DNA of 64,000 nucleotides from Arcticibacter tournemirensis (GCF_006716645.1 NZ_VFPL01000001.1:3968001-4032000), one strand, 5' to 3'. Shown: positions 28,313 to 35,363, counted from the stretch's first letter. Program-made: numbers and translations. The notes: generated by a model from the letters alone, not told the origin.

Positions 28313-29266
28313 TTACTTGAGATAGATTTTACAATCCACTTTGTTATTGATATTAACTTTTGCACCCGAATTGAGCAGCACTTTCACTTCTCTCACGCGG
28401 CGATCTTCTACAGTGTTCTCATCAGAGAAGAGTGATTTTTTCTTCAGAAACTCAGCTATGAAAACCACGGTGCCGCTGCCTGTTTTTTGCCCGTTCATCT
28501 GGGAATAGATTTCTGCTCTCATCCCCTTCGCCACTTTATCTGAAAAAAGCTCATCTACTTCGGTTACCGCGATGAGCGGACCATCCGGTGCATACTGACC
28601 AAGCTTTTGTCCGGGCGTTACATAATCACCGTCGTGTACATCCCATTGGAGTACCCTTCCGGGATAAGCAGATTTAATTTGCCTGTCGGATAAAATGGCT
28701 TTCCTGTATTTTATATTGGCATCAATTTCCTGCACTTTGCTTTTCTGCTGTGCGATGTCTGCTATCAGTTTCTGATAGTCATATTGCAAACGGGTTACTT
28801 TGGATTTGCTGTCGTTAAGAGCCTGCTCCGTAATTGCCCTGGCCTTGAATAACTGCTCGTTCAGTGCCTCATCTTTTTGCGCTTTTTGCAGGTCGCTAAG
28901 GACGGCCTTTGCATTTTGCGTTGCCGACAGAATGGCTGCGTTTTGAGCCGGAGCTTTGCTTTGTTCAATGGCGAGCAAAGCGTTGTCGGTCTGGTTATCC
29001 AGCAAAGCAAGGTCGCTTCCTTTGCTCACGGACTGGTTTTCGGCAGCAACAATCTTCGAAATGCGCCCATTGGCATTAGCGTAGATATTCAGCAAGCCTT
29101 TTTCCGGCTCTATCCGGGCAATTCCGACGACCATATTCATCTCTGCTTTTTTAGAAGCTGAGGCCGGTTTACCTACCGTATCGTTTTTTTTATCTTCGCT
29201 GGAACAGGAAATCAGCGCCAGCATCATCATTATTCCCAAAAAGGGTGTAGTCATTTTAGTTTTCAT
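28313..29266 (-). CDS. HlyD-family periplasmic adaptor (membrane fusion protein), lipoprotein type
   Basis: A 317-residue adaptor with a lipoprotein signal (MLALISC, then SSEDKK). It shows the barrel-sandwich half-motifs (GRISKIVAAENQSVSKGSDLAL and later YPGRVLQWDVHDGDYVTPGQ) separated by a coiled coil (about 90-190), then a beta-barrel domain containing AVTEVDELFSDKVAKGM. This is the DevB/MacA arrangement. It is encoded between the ATPase (19-base gap) and the permease (6-base gap), so it links the inner-membrane ABC part to TolC. Confidence 0.92.
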   Translation of the reverse strand: MKTKMTTPFLGIMMMLALISCSSEDKKNDTVGKPASASKKAEMNMVVGIARIEPEKGLLNIYANANGRISKIVAAENQSVSKGSDLALLDNQTDNALLAIEQSKAPAQNAAILSATQNAKAVLSDLQKAQKDEALNEQLFKARAITEQALNDSKSKVTRLQYDYQKLIADIAQQKSKVQEIDANIKYRKAILSDRQIKSAYPGRVLQWDVHDGDYVTPGQKLGQYAPDGPLIAVTEVDELFSDKVAKGMRAEIYSQMNGQKTGSGTVVFIAEFLKKKSLFSDENTVEDRRVREVKVLLNSGAKVNINNKVDCKIYLK

Positions 29267-29285
29267 TGCTAAAAATTTAAGTGTA

Positions 29286-29978
29286 CTAGTGTTTCATTGC
29301 GTCGGCAGCCTGCACCACCGATATTTTGCCGTTGTTTATTTCAATTGCCCGGTCGGCATAAGAAGCCAGACGGGGGTCGTGCGTTACCACTGCCACCGCT
29401 TTACCGCTTTTAGCAAGCTGCTGCAACTCCTCCATTACAATATAAATGCTGTCTTTGTCCAACGAAGCGGTCGGCTCGTCGCAAAGAATAATTTTAGGGT
29501 CGGTTACCAAAGCCCGGGCGATGGCAATACGCTGCTGCTGCCCGCCCGATAGTTGTCGCGGAAGCTTTTTTCGGTGATCAAGCATATTTACTTTTTGAAG
29601 AGCTTCGGTTGTCCGCTTTTTAATTTCTGAAGGCTTTAAACCGAGCATTTTTAAGGGAAATGCGATGTTGCCTTCTGCAGTAAGGGGCGCCAGCAAATTG
29701 AATTGCTGAAAAACAAATCCAATGGTTTCTAATCGGATAGCTGCCATTTCCACCGCAGATAAGGTGTTGGTTTTCCTTCCGTCTATTTCTAAAATACCTT
29801 CTGTAGGGTTGATGAGGCAGCCCAGTAAAGAAAGCAATGTTGTTTTCCCCGAACCGGACGGACCGATAATCAATAGCAGTTCTCCCTGGTTAATTTTGAG
29901 AGTGCAGTCGTCCAGAACGGTCATCTTCCCGGTGGGGGAATCGTAAACTTTACTTGCATTTAGTAATTGCGCTATCAT
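29286..29978 (-). CDS. ABC transporter ATP-binding protein (MacB/DevA-like)
   Basis: The start at 29978 ([14 protein letters not shown]) is preferred. It has a purine-rich AAAAGAG just upstream, and it lies downstream of a perfect TAnnTTTG box at 29997-30004, whereas the longer start at 30023 would lie upstream of that box. The 230-residue protein has Walker [11 protein letters not shown]-loop [11 protein letters not shown], signature LSGGQQQR, Walker [13 protein letters not shown] and H-loop VVTHD. It is the first gene of the efflux operon and powers the exporter formed with the adjacent adaptor, permease and TolC genes. Confidence 0.94.
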   Translation of the reverse strand: MIAQLLNASKVYDSPTGKMTVLDDCTLKINQGELLLIIGPSGSGKTTLLSLLGCLINPTEGILEIDGRKTNTLSAVEMAAIRLETIGFVFQQFNLLAPLTAEGNIAFPLKMLGLKPSEIKKRTTEALQKVNMLDHRKKLPRQLSGGQQQRIAIARALVTDPKIILCDEPTASLDKDSIYIVMEELQQLAKSGKAVAVVTHDPRLASYADRAIEINNGKISVVQAADAMKH

Positions 29979-29991
29979 CTCTTTTCTATTG

Positions 29992-30026
29992 TGAGACAAA
30001 ATTACCATGACATAATGAGGCAAAAT
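29992..30026. promoter_or_regulatory. Direct-repeat operator candidate for the divergent AraC regulator
   Basis: TGAGACAAAAT at 29992-30002 and TGAGGCAAAAT at 30016-30026 are direct repeats differing at one base, 24 bases apart. They sit in the 86-base gap between the efflux operon and the divergent AraC-family gene. The first copy overlaps the -7 box of the efflux operon. AraC-type proteins bind direct repeats of about this spacing, so these are candidate half-sites; binding is inferred. Confidence 0.5.
29997..30004 (-). promoter_or_regulatory. -7 promoter box of the efflux operon
   Basis: On the minus strand the sequence reads TAATTTTG, an exact match to the Bacteroidota -7 consensus TAnnTTTG, about 19 bases before the preferred ATPase start. 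A TTTTG about 16 bases further upstream could serve as the -33 element, though the spacing is slightly short. Confidence 0.5.
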
Positions 30027-30064
30027 AGCGTACTTTGGCCTAATAATATTCGTAAACGGTCATT

Positions 30065-31027
30065 ATGAAAATTGAAATTAAATCAAAAGACGGACTGGGG
30101 ATGCTGGCTGCTTTTGCCCGGGAAGTAGGCAGTGTGGTTGAAAACGGCAGAGTAGAAGTACCGGAAAAGTTTGGAACGGGTTATATTCAAGGCTTTAATT
30201 TCGACGAACGTTTACGGATGATGATACGGAACTATGAATTGCATCAGGACTTTGCCATCAGCCGCAGGAACCAGCCGTCCAATATGCTCATATTTAATTT
30301 TCAGCATATCATTAATACAACGAAAACGCCTTCCGGTTCCAAATTACAGCCGTCGGTACAAATTACCACCCAGGGGTTGAATGCCGAACTTTTTGTACCC
30401 AAAAACACGGTTCAGAATTCTATTGCCATGGTAATTGATGCCAGCTACCTGCGCAAATTGATTGGGACGCGCGTTGACCATCCCGTGGTGAACACCATCC
30501 TGGATAATGAGCAACCGCTGTTGTTTGAAGAATTTGTAGTTGCTCCGCTGCTGAAAGTGGTTGACGATATCGTGACCGCTAAGGTGCCCTTGCTGCTTCA
30601 TGATTTTTACTACAAACTAAAAACGCAGGAACTCATTTGCCAGTTACTGATTGAACTTGTCAGCAGGGATGAAAAGAAGGTGTACGGCTTGCATATTGCC
30701 GATATCAGGATGTTGTACCAGGTAAAAGAACGGCTGCTGCAAAATATGGAAGAGGCACCTTCCGTAGCGGAGCTTACTGAATTTTCCGGCATGAGTGAAA
30801 CCAAATTGAAAAGGTTATTTAACCAGGTTTTCGGCAGGAGCATATTTCAGTATTTCCAAAATTTCAGAATGCAGGAAGCCGCGCGCCTGTTGAAAGAAGA
30901 ACGGTTGTCAGTTTCGGAAGTGGGTTATCAGCTTGGGTTTTCCAACCTTGGCCATTTCGCCAAAGTTTTTGAAGAGGTGATTGGTGTTAAGCCAAAACAG
31001 TATAGTAAGTTAACAAATAACCGATAA
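30065..31027 (+). CDS. AraC-family transcriptional regulator of the efflux operon
   Basis: A 320-residue regulator. The N-terminal about 215 residues are an effector-type domain of unknown ligand. The C-terminal AraC HTH includes SVAELTEFSGMSETKLKRLF and LSVSEVGYQLGFSNLGHFAK, ending in a GVKPKQY motif. It diverges from the four-gene exporter operon across 86 bases containing a direct repeat, which suggests that it senses an exporter substrate and controls the operon. That link is inferred from position. Confidence 0.92.
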   Translation: MKIEIKSKDGLGMLAAFAREVGSVVENGRVEVPEKFGTGYIQGFNFDERLRMMIRNYELHQDFAISRRNQPSNMLIFNFQHIINTTKTPSGSKLQPSVQITTQGLNAELFVPKNTVQNSIAMVIDASYLRKLIGTRVDHPVVNTILDNEQPLLFEEFVVAPLLKVVDDIVTAKVPLLLHDFYYKLKTQELICQLLIELVSRDEKKVYGLHIADIRMLYQVKERLLQNMEEAPSVAELTEFSGMSETKLKRLFNQVFGRSIFQYFQNFRMQEAARLLKEERLSVSEVGYQLGFSNLGHFAKVFEEVIGVKPKQYSKLTNNR

Positions 31028-31096
31028 ATGATGGAAATCAAACAGCCTATCAATACGATGAGCAAAGTTTTACCATATTGGTTATAAAACATTCAA

Positions 31097-31205
31097 CACT
31101 GGCTGTGACACTGATCAGCGGCTCTCCGCCCGTAATAAAGAAGTTCAGGATGTGGAAAGAGCCATGCAAATAATCGTGAGCGGGTACAACGGCGGGGACA
31201 ATCCC
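31097..31205 (+). pseudogene. 5'-region remnant of the lipoprotein gene 18059-18844
   Basis: About 109 bases here align with 18094-18203 of the intact lipoprotein gene. The identical run is longest around AATAATCGTGAGCGGGTACA. One base is lost early (frameshift), and the lipobox cysteine codon TGT reads CGT. The remnant would read RNKEVQDVERAMQIIVSGYN and stop shortly after. After it, 31216-31285 could encode a 22-codon tail of another unknown protein that runs into the PIN gene end. Nothing else is recognisable in the 250-base gap between the AraC gene and the PIN gene. Confidence 0.75.
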
Positions 31206-31277
31206 TGAAATAGACCTTATCACGTCGAGTTTTCGGATCGTTTAAACAAGCTGTGTACAATTTTGCAGGAAAGAGAA

Positions 31278-31646
31278 TCAGATTAATTCTATACCGGGTA
31301 TAAAATTAAAGTCTTTAACATTATAAGTATAAAGAGGAATATTGTGAATGACTGAAGTAGCTCCAATAAGAGCATCAGGAATTTGCAGTCCATGACTTAA
31401 TTTAAATTTCTCAATTAATTCAGTGGCTAATCTTGAGATCGCTATGTCAATTTCTACAATATCAAAATACTTGATTTTTCTCTTCATACGGGCCAATTCA
31501 GTTTTATTGCCCATACCCTGATAAAGCTCCATTACAGTAATAACCGAAAGAGCTATTTGGTCTAATCCAATTTGACGTAGTCGACTTACAGTGTCGTCTC
31601 TTCCATTAAAGGAATGAATAAGGATATTAGTATCACATAGTACCAT
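31278..31646 (-). CDS. vapC: PIN-domain toxin, VapC-like
   Basis: A 122-residue PIN-domain protein. The acidic active-site residues appear as D5 in MVLCDTNILIHSF, a central glutamate (VMELYQG), and aspartates in IPDALIGA and YNVKDFNFI. These are the usual PIN metal-binding positions. VapC toxins are RNA-cleaving nucleases, neutralised by a partner antitoxin. The 76-residue gene immediately upstream (13-base gap, same strand) is the likely antitoxin. Its end overlaps a possible gene remnant. Confidence 0.88.
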   Translation of the reverse strand: MVLCDTNILIHSFNGRDDTVSRLRQIGLDQIALSVITVMELYQGMGNKTELARMKRKIKYFDIVEIDIAISRLATELIEKFKLSHGLQIPDALIGATSVIHNIPLYTYNVKDFNFIPGIELI

Positions 31647-31659
31647 CGAATTTCAGACA

Positions 31660-31890
31660 TTAACTTCTATGCCAGGCATCCTTGCGAATAGCATCAAGCG
31701 ATCTTGGATTATCAGCCCAAATACCGAATAAGTCATTAGGATCAATTTTTTTATTACCTCTTTTTACCGGAGCGGGGCCAGCAATATCATCATTAGAAAC
31801 AACTTCTATTGAATCTATATCAAGTGATTTAAATAAAGCAGTCAATTTTTTAAAATCGTTTTTGCTATCTATTTCAATAGTTACTTTCAT
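31660..31890 (-). CDS. Antitoxin of the VapBC-like pair
   Basis: A 76-residue protein: MKVTIEIDSKNDFKKLTALF starts a ribbon-like segment, followed by an acidic linker. The C-terminus (NDLFGIWADNPRSLDAIRKD) looks like the toxin-neutralising tail common in Bacteroidota VapB-type proteins. It precedes the PIN toxin by 13 bases, the usual antitoxin-first order. It would be expected to autorepress this operon; a TACATTTG promoter box lies 33 bases upstream. Confidence 0.75.
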   Translation of the reverse strand: MKVTIEIDSKNDFKKLTALFKSLDIDSIEVVSNDDIAGPAPVKRGNKKIDPNDLFGIWADNPRSLDAIRKDAWHRS

Positions 31891-31922
31891 ATCATATCTG
31901 CTTGTAAAATCAGATCCATTAA

Positions 31923-31930
31923 CAAATGTA
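31923..31930 (-). promoter_or_regulatory. -7 promoter box of the VapBC-like operon
   Basis: On the minus strand this reads TACATTTG, an exact TAnnTTTG match, 32 bases before the antitoxin start. No well-spaced -33 TTG was identified. Confidence 0.4.
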
Positions 31931-32078
31931 CTGAATATTTCAAGAGGAACGGAAGAAATTAACGCGCGGAAATCGATATTTCATACTCGTGAAATCAATT
32001 TTCATGGCTATCCATTTTTTCTGGTTTTATAAGATCACAAGCACAGATTATAAATGTAATAACGAAGTTTTAGAAGGT

Positions 32079-32603
32079 TTAAAGACACGACCTTCTGAAA
32101 TAAACAATTCCAGCACCTGCCAAAATCACAAAAGCTATCCAGTACCACAACAAGCTCAACCGGTTACTTTTAAACTCTTTGGCCTTCAGCGTTGAGCTGC
32201 CACGCGCCGTGCTTTTTTCTTTGCTTTCTGTTTCTTTGTTCAGGAAGGATTTGCTGCTGATGGAACCCGAATCCTTTAAGGCCGAATAGCTTTTGCTGCT
32301 GCCTCTGATGCGGACGAGCGAAGCTTTGCCGGTAAAGCCCCCTTCCCGACTGAGATGAAATTCGCCTTCGGGAATGATTTCGGTAAGAAAACCGGTCGCA
32401 GAAGAATCGGTAAGAAGCAGGACATGCTGCTGATAGGAGGAAGATACAGCAGAGGTATGTTCTATTGCGATGGCTTCCCTCCTGCTTAGGCTATCGGTTT
32501 TCATGAGATTCTTGTTTTTAAGTACCGAGCAGGAAGAGAGAAGCACCAGCAGGAGTGCTATGTTGCGGGTTGTATGTTGCATGTTGTAGGATGTGGGTTG
32601 CAT
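32079..32603 (-). CDS. Unimolecular spanin-like lipoprotein with C-terminal membrane helix
   Basis: A 174-residue protein with an unusual layout: an N-terminal lipoprotein signal (LLLVLLSSC, C25) and a C-terminal transmembrane helix (LLWYWIAFVILAGAGIVYF, about 150-168). The part between is Ser/Lys-rich and non-globular. An outer-membrane lipid anchor plus an inner-membrane helix in one chain is the defining design of phage u-spanins, which fuse the two membranes in the last step of lysis. It lies directly downstream of an endolysin and a holin-like gene, the classical order. Start choice is uncertain: ATGs for residues 1 and 8 both lie in a heptamer repeat. The spanin role is inferred from layout and position, not from sequence similarity. 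Confidence 0.5.
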   Translation of the reverse strand: MQPTSYNMQHTTRNIALLLVLLSSCSVLKNKNLMKTDSLSRREAIAIEHTSAVSSSYQQHVLLLTDSSATGFLTEIIPEGEFHLSREGGFTGKASLVRIRGSSKSYSALKDSGSISSKSFLNKETESKEKSTARGSSTLKAKEFKSNRLSLLWYWIAFVILAGAGIVYFRRSCL

Positions 32604-32630
32604 GTTAATGAATTATGGGTTATAAGTTGA
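32561..32630. repeat. Degenerate heptanucleotide repeat at the start of the spanin-like gene
   Basis: Ten consecutive 7-base units of the type (T/G)GTTG(C/T)(A/G) run from 32561: TGTTGCG, GGTTGTA, TGTTGCA, TGTTGTA, GGATGTG, GGTTGCA, then weaker units. The array covers the first 15 codons of the spanin-like gene and extends upstream of it. The same unit recurs inside the endolysin gene. Confidence 0.8.
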
Positions 32631-32704
32631 CAGGGGACAATTAACAAGGGACAGTTGACAATTGACAGTTGACAAGGGACAGTTGACAAGTGACAAGTGA
32701 CAAT
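32626..32704. repeat. Degenerate GTTGACAA/GGGACA tandem repeat
   Basis: About 79 bases consist of repeating TTGACA, GGGACA and GTGACA units, for example GACAAGGGACAGTTGACAA occurring with small changes. It fills the gap between the endolysin gene and the spanin-like gene and follows directly on from the heptamer repeat. Confidence 0.8.
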
Positions 32705-32712
32705 GGATAGCC

Positions 32713-33279
32713 TTAGGGGTAACGGGCTACTTTATAAATGGAGCTGATCAGCCTTCGCTTCCGGTACACGCCGTCGCCCTCCCTGCTGCCTGCCTCGTTG
32801 GTATTGCCCTCCACTGTAATAGCGTACTTATCGCCCCATTCGTCAACAAAGCCAACATGGGCAATCCGGCCTTTTTCAGGGAAATAGATCCCGAACACAT
32901 CGCCGGATTGCGGGTTGTGAGTTGCAGGTTGTGGGTTGGAGGATGGGTTGTGAGTTGCAAGTTGTGTGTTGCGGGCAACTCCCTCAACTTTCAGCCCCCT
33001 GGTCCAGATCACTTTTTCCCTGGCAAACAAAACGGGGCAATAGCCGGTTCGGGGGTTGGCGATACCAGCCTTGCCGAGGCAATAACACACGAACGCCGCG
33101 CACCAGGGATCGCCTTTTTTGAGTCCCACATAGCGAAGGTAGCCCTCTACCCTACTTCCATCGTTTCGGCCGGTTGCTTCGCGAACACCAAGCTCTGCGA
33201 TATAGATTTGTTGCAAGGAGTGGGTTGCAGGCCTGAAAGCAACAATGCTCAGCAAAATGAATGATATGATTGTTTTCAT
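32713..33279 (-). CDS. Secreted CHAP/NlpC-like peptidoglycan hydrolase (endolysin-like)
   Basis: A 188-residue protein with an N-terminal hydrophobic signal (MKTIISFILLSIVAF). The cysteine-peptidase core is visible: C60 in KKGDPWCAAFVCYCLGKAGI and H141 in GRIAHVGFVDEW, followed by ITVEGNTNEAG. This is the CHAP/TIGR02594-type fold found in Bacteroidota phage endolysins and wall hydrolases. Residues about 103-124 (TQLATHNPSSNPQPATHNPQ) are encoded by a heptanucleotide repeat and look like an inserted low-complexity loop between the catalytic Cys and His. It follows a holin-like gene by 13 bases and precedes the spanin-like gene. It should cleave peptidoglycan cross-links after export. Confidence 0.82.
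   Translation of the reverse strand: MKTIISFILLSIVAFRPATHSLQQIYIAELGVREATGRNDGSRVEGYLRYVGLKKGDPWCAAFVCYCLGKAGIANPRTGYCPVLFAREKVIWTRGLKVEGVARNTQLATHNPSSNPQPATHNPQSGDVFGIYFPEKGRIAHVGFVDEWGDKYAITVEGNTNEAGSREGDGVYRKRRLISSIYKVARYP
32905..32972. repeat. Heptanucleotide repeat inside the endolysin gene
   Basis: Nine 7-base units (GGATTGC, GGGTTGT, GAGTTGC, AGGTTGT, GGGTTGG, then after a phase slip GGGTTGT, GAGTTGC, AAGTTGT, GTGTTGC) lie within the coding region. Three units equal seven codons, so the protein shows a seven-residue repeat around ATHNPQ. A shorter run of the same unit occurs at 33213-33236, in the signal-peptide end (PATHSLQQ). Confidence 0.85.
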
Positions 33280-33292
33280 GTTATCCCAATTT

Positions 33293-33694
33293 CTACCCTA
33301 CCGCCGCAAGCGCTCCCACGAAACCAAATAACAGCAAGAGATAAAAGCTGAGGTATATCAGCACTTTGTACAGTGCAGGAAGCGATATAAAATCGTCCTC
33401 GAAGTTCCATTCTGAGTATTCGGCAAATACCGGCCAGATAACCTGAAGAAGCAGCCAGGTAAAGGACTTAAATACAAGGAATGCAAGTACCGCCATGATC
33501 ACGATGCTCAATGCACCCGGATCAACCGGGGCCGAAGTAATATCAATATGCCGCGACAGCCACGGGAAAGCAAGAAAAGCTATCACCACACACAGCAGGA
33601 GAAAGCCCTCATGCTTAGGCATATTCAGCTTGAAGCTGAAATTATCCCCCTCATTAGCGGGGAAAAAGAAATGCATTAACTTTTTCATATTCAT
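33293..33694 (-). CDS. Small membrane protein with three helices, holin-like
   Basis: A 133-residue protein with three predicted helices: about 29-45 (GFLLLCVVIAFLAFPWL), 62-85 (LSIVIMAVLAFLVFKSFTWL) and 108-131 (VLIYLSFYLLLLFGFVGALA). The N-terminus is polar and basic. No family was recognised. Its size, three helices and position one gene upstream of an endolysin are those of a class I holin, which would release or trigger the lytic enzyme. Because the endolysin has its own signal peptide, this protein might instead collapse the membrane potential. It starts one base after the preceding DUF6266-like gene. A second ATG lies two codons in. Confidence 0.55.
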   Translation of the reverse strand: MNMKKLMHFFFPANEGDNFSFKLNMPKHEGFLLLCVVIAFLAFPWLSRHIDITSAPVDPGALSIVIMAVLAFLVFKSFTWLLLQVIWPVFAEYSEWNFEDDFISLPALYKVLIYLSFYLLLLFGFVGALAAVG

Positions 33695-33695
33695 T

Positions 33696-34340
33696 TTATT
33701 GATTAGTCAAACAATCAGTTAACTCACGTTGAATGCCAACGCCAACAGCGTCTGGCGCAGGCACTGCGGCGCCATCCTGCAAAACAGGTTTCAGGTAGAC
33801 GCTCAGGGAAGAATCTTTGCCTGTGCGCGATAGAAAAAACAGGTATGCATGAACCGTACATCCCACAAATTCTGTAGGCAGGCTCACACGAAGCCCGGCA
33901 TTCTGCCGTTCGGCCTTTCTCCGTAGTACGAGGAAGATATCCTTCTCCTCATTATAGAGCACCACTACCGCTTCGTCGTCCGACCACGCATACGGAGCCT
34001 CGGCATAGAACCAGTTCACTGTAAGCAAGTCTCCATCGATAGAAGCCTGCGCAGCATAGGCTCTCATAAGCCTCCCTTTGCTCAGCACTACCCTGCTGAA
34101 ATCGATAGCCAGGTTGGGATAATCACCCCGCAGCGCATACGAAATCAGATGACTCACTGCCCCATGATAACCCTGAGGCCGTTTCGACTGCGACGATATG
34201 TTATATGCTGTGTCGAGCAGCACCCTCAGCGGGTTTAAAAAATGTACAGCCATAGCCATCTTTTCCCGGCATTCGAGCTGACGTAACGTAGGCTGACTTT
34301 TGGATTTACTTCTGCGGTTATATTTTCTGTTAATGTTCAT
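33696..34340 (-). CDS. DUF6266-like protein, function unknown (second copy)
   Basis: A 214-residue paralogue of the next gene. Shared positions include the LRQLECREKMAMAVHFLNPL segment (against DKQLEQKMRFSLMVSFLAPL), YPNLAIDFSRVVLSKGRLM (against YPDFAIDYSKIEISRGSLM), and a VVVLYNEEKDIFLVL strand. It lacks the glycine-rich N-terminus of its partner and has a basic one instead (MNINRKYNRRSKSKSQ). No signal peptide or membrane helix is seen. It ends one base before the holin-like gene, so the lysis genes are probably co-expressed with it. The function of this family is unknown. Confidence 0.75.
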   Translation of the reverse strand: MNINRKYNRRSKSKSQPTLRQLECREKMAMAVHFLNPLRVLLDTAYNISSQSKRPQGYHGAVSHLISYALRGDYPNLAIDFSRVVLSKGRLMRAYAAQASIDGDLLTVNWFYAEAPYAWSDDEAVVVLYNEEKDIFLVLRRKAERQNAGLRVSLPTEFVGCTVHAYLFFLSRTGKDSSLSVYLKPVLQDGAAVPAPDAVGVGIQRELTDCLTNQ

Positions 34341-34360
34341 TTCCTTACTATTTGATTATG

Positions 34361-34393
34361 AAAAAAAGAAGGCCGGGATGACCTGTCCCGGCC
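34361..34393 (-). terminator. Intrinsic terminator or attenuator between the two DUF6266-like genes
   Basis: On the minus strand an 8-base GC-rich stem GGCCGGGA / TCCCGGCC is followed by TTCTTTTTTT, a classic intrinsic terminator. It lies 7 bases after the first DUF6266-like gene. Read-through or a separate start would be needed for the downstream lysis genes, so it could set the ratio of the first protein to the rest. Confidence 0.8.
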
Positions 34394-34400
34394 CCCGGCG

Positions 34401-35051
34401 TTAAAGGATCACCACGTTTTTGCCATACGAAGTGGCTGATTTCGTTTTTCCGTTCTCTGAGGTAAAGAACATGAAAACCTCCACGGTATCGTTGCTAAGC
34501 TCTTCAGGAAGCTGAATACTCAACTGCTTATCCGCGCGGGTAGCTTCGCCAAGACTAAGCACATGGAATTTCTGCGTAGTGTCGTAGAGAACAACCATCG
34601 CTTTATCGGCAGCGAAAGCATTCGCGTCATTCACCAGTCCCGACCAGCTCAGCGTAACTTCACCCGGAGCCATCGATTTAGCCGTAAGGCCAACGGGTTT
34701 CATTAAACTGCCCCTGCTGATCTCTATTTTGCTGTAGTCAATAGCGAAGTCGGGATAAACACCTGTAATGGCTTTCGATTTGAAGAGATTGAAATGAAAG
34801 CCCAGGTTATACCCGGTGAGGCGTGTAATGTCCTGGCTGCTGTAGCTGTCCTCCATCAGGTTCTTCAGGGGGGCAAGGAACGATACCATCAGCGAGAACC
34901 TCATTTTCTGCTCAAGCTGCTTGTCGGTTGCCGGCTTGTTGCTGCGGCGGGCCAGGCCCCTGATGTAATCAATACTGCGCCAGTTTGCGCCTATCACACT
35001 TCCGGCTTTGCCAGAAAATCCACCGTTTGCACCTTTTATAATTTGTCCCAT
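34401..35051 (-). CDS. DUF6266-like protein, function unknown (first copy)
   Basis: A 216-residue protein that begins MGQIIKGANGGFSGKAGSVI, the glycine-rich opening typical of DUF6266 proteins in Pedobacter and relatives. It continues with KQLEQKMRFSLMVSFLAPLKN and YPDFAIDYSKIEISRG and two later beta-rich segments with Ig-like spacing (SLGEATRADKQLSIQLPEEL, TVEVFMFFTSENGKTKS). No signal peptide, membrane helix or catalytic motif is visible. It is the first gene of the putative DUF6266-holin-endolysin-spanin set and is followed by a strong terminator. It could be a structural or secreted component; the family has no assigned function. Confidence 0.8.
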   Translation of the reverse strand: MGQIIKGANGGFSGKAGSVIGANWRSIDYIRGLARRSNKPATDKQLEQKMRFSLMVSFLAPLKNLMEDSYSSQDITRLTGYNLGFHFNLFKSKAITGVYPDFAIDYSKIEISRGSLMKPVGLTAKSMAPGEVTLSWSGLVNDANAFAADKAMVVLYDTTQKFHVLSLGEATRADKQLSIQLPEELSNDTVEVFMFFTSENGKTKSATSYGKNVVIL

Positions 35052-35208
35052 AATTTTTAAAATTTAGATTCAACCATCTCTTCCCGCCATCCGCCTCCCC
35101 GGGAAGCTGGGAGGTTCAGAACATCGCTCTGTGTACCGGTACGTGCCTGTCTGATGAAGCAAACGTAGCGACAAAACCCACAACAATCTAATTCACAACG
35201 CCTTATTT

Positions 35209-35248
35209 CCGGAATCTTCCGGTATTTTCCGGAATTTTCCGGTATTTT
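35209..35248. repeat. Four 10-base CCGG repeats (helical-phase direct repeat)
   Basis: CCGGAATCTT, CCGGTATTTT, CCGGAATTTT, CCGGTATTTT follow each other without gaps, so CCGG recurs exactly every 10 bases and the pair every 20. It lies in the 503-base gene-free stretch (35052-35554) before the DUF6266-lysis genes. A repeat in phase with the DNA helix suggests cooperative protein binding on one face; this is inference. Confidence 0.8.
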
Positions 35249-35363
35249 CAGGGTACGAAAAACTGATTTCCGGACTATGCTCTGCGGAATGAGAAACACA
35301 GCGCAAAGCCTGGCGGCAGAGCGGTGGCACCCTGTAGGCAGACTAACAGCGCATTTGTTCGGT

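Noticed and set aside
32905-32972. CRISPR-like array
   Set aside because: The units are contiguous 7-mers without spacers and lie in coding DNA; no cas genes are present.
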